From: Symsagittifera roscoffensis
Lineage: Eukaryota; Xenacoelomorpha; Acoela; Convolutidae
Length of the DNA: 64,000 nt
Direction of reading: 5' to 3'
Assembly: GCF_963678635.1 (NCBI RefSeq)
Contig: NC_087065.1
Coordinates: 2,420,001 to 2,484,000, forward strand
Part shown: piece by piece, positions 32,401 to 40,059 of the stretch
How positions within the stretch are numbered: position 1 is the stretch's first letter
Layout of the letters: each line of letters opens with the position of its first letter
Notes under the pieces: model-generated
Databases searched by the model: none
Seen by the model: the letters and a program-made list of their open reading frames with translations, nothing else
What the model was told of the DNA's origin: nothing
Translations under genes and position numbers: made by a program

Positions 32401-33229
32401 AAAAGTTAAATTCTTAGGACATAATATAGAAAGAAAAACAATCACTCCATTGAAATCACGTATAGACGCTATTCAAAAACTCCAACCACCAACAAATAAA
32501 AAGAAAATCCAAGAATTCCTTGGAATGTTAAACTTTTTAAGCAAATATGTTTATAAAATGCAATTATATCTACGACCATTCTATAACATACTTAGACAAC
32601 AAAATAATTTTGAATGGAATACAGAACATCAAGCACGATTTGAAGAAATTAAAAAACTTCTAACTGAACAAATTTCAAACACAATTCCAGATCCAAATCA
32701 ACCATTTTATGCAATGTGCGATGCTTCGAACTTTGGCATCGGCGCAGCATTATTACAATCACATAATAGTACAAATAAAATGAACCTTATATCAGCAAAT
32801 TCTCGATTATTCACTCAAGCAGAGCTACGACTCTCAACTCTAATGAGAGAATGTACAGCCATAATATATACACTAACAGAATATGAATTTCTGATACTTG
32901 GATCAAAACATCCCACAGTTCTATTCACAGACCATAAACCAATCATCTTTCTTTTTACACAAAAGTCTAATCCAAACCACCGAGTTTATAGATTTCAACT
33001 CATTTTAATGAAATTCCCAAACTTACATATAGTTTGGACCGCAGGAAAAAATCTTGCATTACCAGACACCTTAAGTCGAAATACGCCACCTGAATTACTT
33101 ACACGTAAAACCACAGTCGAAATACCCAAAAACATAAAATTCTACCTTGCAGAAAATGAAACATCACCCCGATTGGAATGCAAATATGCAGTAAAAACTG
33201 ACGTTGAACAATCACAAATAAATAATTAA
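29462..33229 (+). CDS. pol: NC-protease-RT-RNase H block of Pol (giant element)
   Basis: Open in the gag frame directly after UAA 29459-29461; the first ATG is at 29702. A zinc knuckle CxxC-x4-H-x4-C lies at 29588-29629, followed by a striking N/R/S/Y-rich segment (about 29880-30270) of repeated 'NNRNRSYSNN'-like units, probably RNA-binding. Protease: 'FLIDSGAESNIIN' with the catalytic Asp codon near 30749. RT: 'YFTTADMNSAYNQMPLD' and 'YLDDV' at 32273. RNase H: 'CDASNFGIGAALL' near 32717 and 'FTDHKPI' near 32930. 'ALPDTLSR' then leads to UAA 33227-33229. The integrase follows in the same frame with no frameshift. Codons are strongly A-ending, like the rest of the element. Confidence 0.9.
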   Translation, partial: TASTNINNIQESDTDLVEKITEILNIYEKHPNFKGKPSFKKWCNYCRRYGHSISECRQKQQDNQNKPQKYKEPNKSFYQYMKKDRNLPNKTVYSNNSSGKPLPNNTNYTRNQSPYNSSYRGRSPERRNTQNSSQNHYNRPNSRNNYSRSNSNTQRFVSRSNSQSRNNYYPNNQSRNSSYNRNRNYSNNRNRSYSNNRNQNYPNNQSRNNSYNRSNYNRPNNNYQNRSRNNSQNRHSSYNNRYRNYSQSPHRNNNNYNNSNNRHRSSTPKHQRHINQVQSNPETTSDPPGIDDTVTDTLQLNQINCGSSDSESDAENTLSINMIKVENDYEPVIYEQPFSSHIYENQSELLHNYYIEPVHSTPTTQKTNEINTTNQPNENEKTKCLNTNHIYQNRQKEQPKEKIWTIPFLLESPRSKEFQPPDLEIDFLIDSGAESNIINIPTWNGIKTLHPKLTPLETSSKLATAKGSTLINYGKIQLFLLPTRTMEQNKILTKPFKQIFHITDIKHNIIGIPFISKYIPTINILNCKILIKDKYTKTKDTSLTFFQRLKKQPPFFSKFYPIYNQQRKHLKPLSGNIYNFSIKQVHQYDKKQNKQKFYMSDFEFKPIHKFFKITISSIKYLKNSNSDNISLHVYNNTPYQVTLPLGLLGYCETNATISPIHEKAYRVNNILQLLDICQSTILNEELSINNIISNENRNTDYFTKTPYFKPTFNISNYTESQQKFLTMFNFQHSQITQDEFEKLAKQLIKYSSVYATSKFDVGKISSSLHLPLKPDAVFKKQRASKVPIHLHDKVNRLLDILEQYNIISPVNKEEQPKGNTFINPVIILAKGESLKIVLDARYLNSLIDESKCNWPIEPIQVILTKINGKYFTTADMNSAYNQMPLDEQSRRLTQFVIGNQQYEFNRLFYGISIGPAAFSAFMSKIFRPLILKKNAITYLDDVFMQSQTKEEMFNVLDQYHQILQNENLKAAPDKSHFFLTKVKFLGHNIERKTITPLKSRIDAIQKLQPPTNKKKIQEFLGMLNFLSKYVYKMQLYLRPFYNILRQQNNFEWNTEHQARFEEIKKLLTEQISNTIPDPNQPFYAMCDASNFGIGAALLQSHNSTNKMNLISANSRLFTQAELRLSTLMRECTAIIYTLTEYEFLILGSKHPTVLFTDHKPIIFLFTQKSNPNHRVYRFQLILMKFPNLHIVWTAGKNLALPDTLSRNTPPELLTRKTTVEIPKNIKFYLAENETSPRLECKYAVKTDVEQSQINN

Positions 33230-35305
33230 CAACATTTCCCACTTTATTTAGATTGTCAAAATAATCACTATGAAGTTGATCTACTTGGAACATCAACTTT
33301 TAAACCAATCCCATATTCACAATGGATAAAAAATAACACCCAACAAAAAAGAATAAAACAACACCCGCCTAAAAAAGACCATTTTCCACTAATTGAAAAA
33401 GAAAATTTAACTGATAAAATAAACTTATCAGGACCACAAACAAACGATTCAAAATACACAATAAATCAAGTTTTTGACCTCCATGACCCACTTGACACAA
33501 TACCCTTATCTAAATTAGAAATTGAAAACATTTTTCTCCCCCCAACAGAAACAATTACAATTTCAACACTGAAACAATATCAAAACCTTGACCCAGTAAT
33601 TCGACAACTGAAATCATGGCACAAATATAAAACTAAACCTATCAAAGCAGATTCAACTATTCTAGGAAACAAAACACTCCTCCGATATTTTCGAAAATTC
33701 AATAATACAACAATTAACGAAAACACAGACCTTCTAGAATACAAACTAAATGAATCTACAGTTCCCTGTCTCCCTTTAAGTATGATTCTTATAGCTTTTA
33801 ATATTTCACATACACAAAATATTAAAGGACACTCTGGATCAGAAAAAACATATTCAAATTTTGTACAAAACTTTTATTTCCCAAATGCACCAATTTGGAT
33901 AAAAGTACTATGCAATGACTGTATAGTATGTCAACTAAATAAACCTTACCCAAATCAAAAACAAATAGCACAAAAACAAGATTTTAAAGGACAAAGTTTG
34001 TACTTTAATCATCGTATCTCATTTGATACCAAAGGACCAATTTCACCCTCATCCGAAGGAAACTCCTGCATTATGGTAATTGTTGACGCATTTACACATT
34101 ATGTAGCACTTAACCCAGTACCACATTGTAACGCTTATTACGCTTACACAACACTCTATGAACACTGGATAGCAAAATTCGGACTACCAGAAATTTTAGT
34201 TACAGACAACGGTACAGAATTCATAAATAATGAAATCATCACACTATGTCATTTATATAACATTAAACACAAACCACGTACATCTCACGCACCTTGGACA
34301 AACGGCTTAGTCGAAGGTATGAACCGTTCATTACAAGAATATCTCAGATGTATCATCAATGGAAATGATACAAGATATACCGAATGGTCAGCAGATGTAA
34401 AACTATTTCCCTTGGCATATAATTCACAAATCACGACAACTTTAGGAATGTCACCATGTGAAATGGTTTTTAACCAAAAGCCACGCAAACCAATAATGTT
34501 TACAGCAAACTCTCATAAAAACGCACAAGGTTATTGTCAACCAAATAAAGACTCAATTTGCTATAACCTACCATTACATACACACGATGAAGATCATTTT
34601 CATCACCCACAAATTCTTAAATTAGGCTCCGGTACACACACCGAATGGATTTTAAACAGAGATAAAAAACACAATGAAATTTACCAAAAGGTAACAAAAA
34701 AGTTGTTACCAAGGCAAAATATTAATGAACAAATAAATTCACGCTTTACACCAGCCTCCGATTTAAAAATTGGAACATTTGTTTTAATACCCAATTTTAA
34801 TACTCAAAAAGGAATTTCAAAAAAGTTACAACCCCTTCGTAAAGGACCATACCAAATAATTGCAAAACCCACTGATGTCACATATAAAATCACTGACTCA
34901 GATAAAAAAGAAATCGTTCAACACCGAAATAACCTATTACCTTATTATCCAAAAGAATACGCACTCCGCGAACTAACTCAATTATATTCTTTTACAGGTT
35001 TAAAAGTTATTCAAAATGACCCACATACGGACAACATAACAAAGGAACAAAATGATATTCACCTCGGAAATCAAAATACAAAATCAAACACCACAAAAAA
35101 CAATACAAAAAATCTCGATCAAAATACATCTCAAAAAGAAAGAAAAAATAGAAAAATGACAGAACAAATAATACCCCAAGAACAAATCGACAAATCAGAA
35201 CATAGAGAGTCTTCACGACTTAGAAATCAACCACGTAAAAATTATAAAGTATTCACCCCACAATCTAAAATATTAAAGAAAGTTGAATTTCAAAAACAAC
35301 CTTAA
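33230..35305 (+). CDS. Integrase block of Pol (giant element)
   Basis: Open in the same frame from the codon after UAA 33227-33229; the first ATG is at 33782, after about 184 codons of linker. The zinc-binding region reads HTQNIKGH...CNDC (33809-33930). The catalytic core has Asp at 34025 ('FDTKGP'), Asp at 34205 ('VTDNGTEF') and Glu at 34313 ('GLVEGMNRSL'), giving D-x59-D-x35-E. A GPY-type module ('LRKGPYQIIAKPTD') follows near 34835, then a K/N/Q-rich tail ending in 'SSRLRNQPRKNYKVF', the usual basic end of gypsy integrases. All catalytic residues are present, so only the upstream stop stands between RT and IN. Confidence 0.9.
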   Translation, partial: QHFPLYLDCQNNHYEVDLLGTSTFKPIPYSQWIKNNTQQKRIKQHPPKKDHFPLIEKENLTDKINLSGPQTNDSKYTINQVFDLHDPLDTIPLSKLEIENIFLPPTETITISTLKQYQNLDPVIRQLKSWHKYKTKPIKADSTILGNKTLLRYFRKFNNTTINENTDLLEYKLNESTVPCLPLSMILIAFNISHTQNIKGHSGSEKTYSNFVQNFYFPNAPIWIKVLCNDCIVCQLNKPYPNQKQIAQKQDFKGQSLYFNHRISFDTKGPISPSSEGNSCIMVIVDAFTHYVALNPVPHCNAYYAYTTLYEHWIAKFGLPEILVTDNGTEFINNEIITLCHLYNIKHKPRTSHAPWTNGLVEGMNRSLQEYLRCIINGNDTRYTEWSADVKLFPLAYNSQITTTLGMSPCEMVFNQKPRKPIMFTANSHKNAQGYCQPNKDSICYNLPLHTHDEDHFHHPQILKLGSGTHTEWILNRDKKHNEIYQKVTKKLLPRQNINEQINSRFTPASDLKIGTFVLIPNFNTQKGISKKLQPLRKGPYQIIAKPTDVTYKITDSDKKEIVQHRNNLLPYYPKEYALRELTQLYSFTGLKVIQNDPHTDNITKEQNDIHLGNQNTKSNTTKNNTKNLDQNTSQKERKNRKMTEQIIPQEQIDKSEHRESSRLRNQPRKNYKVFTPQSKILKKVEFQKQP

Positions 35306-35898
35306 TTCTACATTTAATAATCTTTGCACCTCTGAAACATTTTACACTTTCAATTTTCAAGATAACATGCTGACAAACACGCAGCGATTCTAGTTCAAAA
35401 TTAGCCAATAGGATTCATCCAATCCGTCACCTTCTATAACTTTAACACAAAACAACTAGACGAAAAATATTAAACTCCAGGCATATCTATAACTATAACT
35501 CTACGACCTCCAGGTCAAAAATAAGCAAACCACTCCAACTTGACAACTAAAATAAATATCACCATAATATCATAACCCTCCCTTATCTAATAAACCAAAG
35601 ATCAACAATATTTCCCCAACTCAGACCTGAAATATCCCCCAAACAAATATGTTAAATTAGCCTAAAGTAAAAGAACGACCATTTTATTTAGCCTAAAGTA
35701 TAAAAATCTCAAAAATACCCCAGATCATTTGACAAATGAAAATAAAGACAAAGAAGACCTTCCGATCACCATAAAAGTTGCCCCCAACAATTGTTTACAA
35801 AACTCAACCCACTTGTCAAAAAACTAATAAATAATCCGACCACACTTGAAAATTGCCCCAAAAAACAAAAAATATTCGATCACGAAGCCATTTCTTAA
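35306..35898 (+). other. Gap between integrase and small hydrophobic ORFs
   Basis: About 0.6 kb of A/C-rich sequence with stops in every frame. It contains short repeated blocks ('agcctaaagta(t/a)aa' near 35660 and 35690). It may hold splice sites for subgenomic messages; none can be called with confidence. Confidence 0.4.
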
Positions 35899-36114
35899 AT
35901 GCTCTTCTATCAAACAGTCACTAAAATTATCACAAACCTCAAACAATTTTTTACGATACTTGAAACTTTCATAATATTTCTTTTTGATATCCTTGAATCT
36001 TTTCTAATACTCTTAATCATTTTTTGTAATATTTTTTTAATTTTCTACACTATATTCGAACTATTTCTCCAACTTTCAAAAACCCTTGATTATATCCACA
36101 GGTACGATTTATAA
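35899..36114 (+). CDS. ORF71, small hydrophobic protein
   Basis: A 71-residue frame, ATG to TAA. The middle is almost wholly hydrophobic and aromatic ('IIFLFDILESFLILLIIF', 'NIFLIFYTIFELFL'), which would make one or two membrane helices, with a charged C-terminus. AT-rich DNA can produce such frames by chance. The next frame starts only 11 nt downstream and is also a membrane-type protein, which makes a real pair more plausible. No family is recognised. Confidence 0.4.
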   Translation: MLFYQTVTKIITNLKQFFTILETFIIFLFDILESFLILLIIFCNIFLIFYTIFELFLQLSKTLDYIHRYDL

Positions 36115-36125
36115 AACTTATCTAA

Positions 36126-36302
36126 ATGATACGAACTATTTTCAGTAGAACTGATATTTTTCTACTATTTGTAATTTTCATAACATTTCTATCATCCCTC
36201 ATTTTGACCATATGCAAATGTATAAAGAAAGCAATCATCACATTCGCTCTAGCAACAATCCTCCTAATTCTTTTCTTAGAAGAATACTATAATAAACATT
36301 AA
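36126..36302 (+). CDS. ORF58, small double-membrane-span protein
   Basis: A 58-residue frame, ATG to TAA. Two hydrophobic helices ('IFLLFVIFITFLSSLILTI' and 'AIITFALATILLILFL') flank a short basic cysteine-containing loop (CKCIKKA), with an acidic/aromatic C-terminus. The layout resembles small viral membrane proteins of the viroporin type, but that is only a topology resemblance. It lies between ORF71 and the ATG-less ORF377. Confidence 0.4.
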   Translation: MIRTIFSRTDIFLLFVIFITFLSSLILTICKCIKKAIITFALATILLILFLEEYYNKH

Positions 36303-36322
36303 CTTTTTCACTAAAAGAATAG

Positions 36323-37456
36323 ACCAAAAAGCTATCAAAAATTGCTACCCAAAAGTCACAAAGTCAGTCTTCACCGACATCATCCCAAGATAACCCAACA
36401 ACACCTTCAACTACCCATAATCCTCAAACATCTACACGAATATCCTTTCAAGATAACCCATACACTTTTGAAGAACGACACGCTCGTTTATCAGAACCAC
36501 TAGAACCAGTTCAACGACAAGCACCTCTAAGCGAACCAACATATAACTTATACCCAACACTACCACAAGAATTAAGTAGAATAAGAAATCCTAGTCAAAA
36601 CCAAAATACAGTCGAAATAAATAGACAAATTATACATCCTCGACGAAACAGAAATTTTCAAACTCCCCGAGTTCATTTTGACATACCTCAATCCCCATCA
36701 CAAAACACTCCAGAAAACCCCATTGGTACATTACCAGAAACCCCTACGCTTCTTTCACAACGTAGCACCTCAAGCCTACCATCAGATTACTTAGGTTCAA
36801 CACCAACATCTGAACAAATACGTGAAAATCCCTTTAACCCCCCAAACCAGGCATCACGACTACCATATTGGACAACACATTCATTTACACAAGGTGAATT
36901 AAATTTAGTCAATGATCCAATAGATATTTCTACGGATACAACAACATCCTCATCACTACCAGAAACATTATCACTACCATCAACACCATCAATAAGCCAG
37001 ATTTCACCACCACCTTTTAACTTAAATTTTCCAAATAATCTCGACGCCAGATATCGAGAACAATCATCAACAAATATCCCTTTAAGACTAGATTGGAATA
37101 CATTTACAGCCCCTCCGCCATTATTTGGACAACATCTAGAAAGTAATCGCCTTCACAACTGGGCACTTAATAGATTACAATACCGACAAGACATTCACGA
37201 CGATATCCGTGATCACAATATCCAAATACTCCAACAAAACAGTTTACAATTAAAGTTTGAAATCACAGTTAAATTAAACAACATTACTCAACATCCCTAC
37301 CCATTAAACCCACCAAACATAACAGCCCAATCACTACCACCACCATTTATAACCACTGAAGTAATATATAAATACGACAGATATACCAAAAAGACAATTG
37401 GTTACATCACATTTTATAACCCATACTCAGGATTATCATACACATGTATATTCTAA
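36323..37456 (+). CDS. ORF377, long open frame without any ATG, upstream of env
   Basis: I read this frame codon by codon. It is open for 377 codons from the base after TAG 36320-36322 to TAA 37454-37456 and contains no ATG. It overlaps the env start by 13 nt in another frame. The first two thirds are S/T/P/Q-rich ('SPTSSQDNPTTPSTT', 'TLPETPTLLSQRSTS'). The last third looks folded, with a conserved-looking beta-rich end ('KFEITVKLNNITQHP', 'KYDRYTKKTIGYITFYNP'). A frame this long in AT-rich DNA is unlikely by chance. An AG (36321-36322) after a pyrimidine-containing stretch at its very start suggests a spliced exon whose start codon is supplied upstream. A P/S/T-rich head plus folded tail is also the layout of ORF602. 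No family is recognised. Confidence 0.7.
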   Translation, partial: TKKLSKIATQKSQSQSSPTSSQDNPTTPSTTHNPQTSTRISFQDNPYTFEERHARLSEPLEPVQRQAPLSEPTYNLYPTLPQELSRIRNPSQNQNTVEINRQIIHPRRNRNFQTPRVHFDIPQSPSQNTPENPIGTLPETPTLLSQRSTSSLPSDYLGSTPTSEQIRENPFNPPNQASRLPYWTTHSFTQGELNLVNDPIDISTDTTTSSSLPETLSLPSTPSISQISPPPFNLNFPNNLDARYREQSSTNIPLRLDWNTFTAPPPLFGQHLESNRLHNWALNRLQYRQDIHDDIRDHNIQILQQNSLQLKFEITVKLNNITQHPYPLNPPNITAQSLPPPFITTEVIYKYDRYTKKTIGYITFYNPYSGLSYTCIF

Positions 37457-40059
37457 AATTATTAATTTTTCTCCAACTCCTTTTTCTAGTAATCTCAAAT
37501 CAAAACATAAACCCTTCTCTCCGCACAGGACCCCAAGATTTATTAGTAACACATTACGATTGTGAAGAAAACGAACAAAAAACACTACACAAGTATGCAA
37601 TAAATCAAGTATCACAGTGCGAAACAGAACCCCAAGCCATAGAAACTACAAATGTAATAGCAACACTTTATTCAAAAGCCCGAGCAACTACAGTTATAGG
37701 ATATAAATTCACAGCAACATTTTCTGAAAAAAAAGTACATTGTTCACAAGTCTCAAACGGAAATAAAAACCGACTTGACCATGAATCATTCTACCAGAGT
37801 AATATAGAACGACTTTTACATCTCAATCCCGAAGATTGTAAAAACGAGTTACTCCGACTAAACATCACAAAAAATAAAAACACAGATAGAAATTTAGTAT
37901 ATTTCCAAGTTTTTTCAGATTCTGTACATCAAGCAGAACTTGAAAGATATCAAGGACATATAAAATTAGATGAAAAATACCCATACAACGGCGCACACGG
38001 ACGATTAACCTATGATATGCACGATAAACACTGGATACCACACATTGGTATAAATGACCCATCAAACTGCAAAGCAGACACAAAAAATAAAGGATACCAA
38101 GAAATAATGTTTTTCGATTGGAAAATACAACTCGAAAAAATACAACTCACACGAGATTTATCAGACAACACAATGATTTATCAAGGAATTAGATTACCTT
38201 GTAAAAACGACCAAGGTTATTGCGACCCTACAACCAGAACACAAGCAACAATTGTTTGGTTCCCCGAAGACACATGTACAACATTTCAAGTAGCAAAAAT
38301 ACACGCTCGTATGATAAAATTTCACGAAAAATATTTTATACAATCAATACCATATGAACAAGTAAATCCATTACGAAAAATAAGTTCTAATTTTCGAAAC
38401 ATTCATAATATAGAAAATAAATTAACACGTTTTCAAATATATCAAGAAACAGAACTTGCATGTAACTACAGAAACCCACTTCACAAAACACAATACTCTG
38501 AAATATTAGTTGAATACGAAAATGGATTCGACATGACCACTGGAAAAATAAAAGTCGACCCATACGCCACAAGTCATCCCCTAAACGAAGGAACATCATA
38601 TATACCAGTTAATTTTCAAAAGAATACAGGTCAACCTGGTGGACATTTAAAGCCCCAAGACGATCAAAGCACACGTTTACAAGAACTATCACTAATGAAT
38701 AGTACATATTTTGGTAATATCCACTATGATATTCACTTAGATATGAAACTAGACTACACGATTAGCCGAATTTTTCAAGAAATGTCACTCTCCGATTTAG
38801 AAACATTACACCAACTATGCGAATTAGAAAGAACACAAATATTACAATCACTTGCACTAGCAGTATTAAAAATACCCTACGCAGGATATTTACTATCAGG
38901 AAATAGATCAAATTTTTTGGACTATGAAGGAAACATCTTATGGTTTTATACTTGTACTAAAAAAGTATCACCACTATACTTTTTTGAAGATAAACGATGC
39001 TATAAAAGAATCCCTATCTTTTATAAGAATAAAGTACATTTCGTTGACACACTTTCACGAAGAACCTATTTCTGGGATACCGCAGTTCCATGTGGATCAG
39101 AAAATAGCCACAACGTAGTACAACTAAACCCTGATGAAGATAAATATTACCTTCTCACCCCATATCCCACATTAATGCAATCACTCAAAAAATTTTCACC
39201 AGAAAGCATTCGCGCTATCGCTCGAAACCCAAATATAGACTTACAATCAATAGGAATATACTCAAAATCAGATATTCAACATCACATTAGAACACAACAA
39301 TTCCAGGAATTATTAACACAAATGGACACAATACAAAGACAATCAATTGACCAAAACTTACGCAAACTTGCCGAAACCGCAGGATTTGCAGACATCTATA
39401 CGCAAGACTATAGCGGATATTTTAAGGACATTAAAGATTATATATATCTAAACGGTGAAAAATACCGTCCCCAAGATATATCACCTATCAATATTTTTAG
39501 CTTTGTTACACTTAAGAATGAAATTCTTGATTTTCTAGGATGGCCCTACTACATCTTAGAAAAACTGACTATTTTATACGCAATGTTTAACTTTATTGGA
39601 TTTCTTTTTTCACTCTTAAAAGGAATCTATAACACATGTGCTATACACACACAAGTCAATAGACAAGCAAGTGTAGCACGCATACTATTTGCAGGATTTT
39701 TTGGAATATTTTCTACATCTATAAACAAAATTCTTTTAGACGCACAAATAAAAGAATATAACACAAAAATAGCAACAAGACAGAACACATACGACGAAGA
39801 ACATAACAATGCAGACACAACACCAACAGCACCACAGTTACCACCCCTACCACATAACCATCCATTATCCCTAGTCCCACGTAATTTTCGAAATTTAGCC
39901 ATAACACATAATAATTTTAGACCAACCATATCACAAAGTCCCATCCAACATATAATGCCACACCACTCACAAGATGAAAATACTTATGAACAAATTATAG
40001 AACAACCCCATACCACCGATTTTCAGTCTCAAAATAATAATTTTTTTAGCCCACGATGA
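37444..40059 (+). CDS. env: Envelope-like glycoprotein of the giant element
   Basis: An 871-residue frame starting inside ORF377 and ending with TGA in an ATGA overlap with ORF602. The N-terminus is a clear signal peptide (residues 1-18, leucine/phenylalanine-rich). A cysteine-rich ectodomain follows; its first part has a YDC motif and spaced cysteines in the style of Env proteins in some invertebrate retroelements and of related negative-strand virus glycoproteins (resemblance only). Hydrophobic spans near residues 705-728 and 744-762 are followed by a P/Q/N-rich cytoplasmic tail of about 100 residues. No unambiguous furin-type cleavage motif was seen. The frame is intact. It probably gives the element retrovirus-like potential, but membrane fusion cannot be inferred from the sequence. 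Confidence 0.75.
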   Translation: MYILKLLIFLQLLFLVISNQNINPSLRTGPQDLLVTHYDCEENEQKTLHKYAINQVSQCETEPQAIETTNVIATLYSKARATTVIGYKFTATFSEKKVHCSQVSNGNKNRLDHESFYQSNIERLLHLNPEDCKNELLRLNITKNKNTDRNLVYFQVFSDSVHQAELERYQGHIKLDEKYPYNGAHGRLTYDMHDKHWIPHIGINDPSNCKADTKNKGYQEIMFFDWKIQLEKIQLTRDLSDNTMIYQGIRLPCKNDQGYCDPTTRTQATIVWFPEDTCTTFQVAKIHARMIKFHEKYFIQSIPYEQVNPLRKISSNFRNIHNIENKLTRFQIYQETELACNYRNPLHKTQYSEILVEYENGFDMTTGKIKVDPYATSHPLNEGTSYIPVNFQKNTGQPGGHLKPQDDQSTRLQELSLMNSTYFGNIHYDIHLDMKLDYTISRIFQEMSLSDLETLHQLCELERTQILQSLALAVLKIPYAGYLLSGNRSNFLDYEGNILWFYTCTKKVSPLYFFEDKRCYKRIPIFYKNKVHFVDTLSRRTYFWDTAVPCGSENSHNVVQLNPDEDKYYLLTPYPTLMQSLKKFSPESIRAIARNPNIDLQSIGIYSKSDIQHHIRTQQFQELLTQMDTIQRQSIDQNLRKLAETAGFADIYTQDYSGYFKDIKDYIYLNGEKYRPQDISPINIFSFVTLKNEILDFLGWPYYILEKLTILYAMFNFIGFLFSLLKGIYNTCAIHTQVNRQASVARILFAGFFGIFSTSINKILLDAQIKEYNTKIATRQNTYDEEHNNADTTPTAPQLPPLPHNHPLSLVPRNFRNLAITHNNFRPTISQSPIQHIMPHHSQDENTYEQIIEQPHTTDFQSQNNNFFSPR

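Noticed and set aside
27059-35305. Alternative genetic code in which UAA is a sense codon
   Set aside because: Host-like genes and the other ORFs of the element end at ordinary TAA, TAG and TGA, and TAA is not enriched inside frames beyond the two in Gag-Pol.
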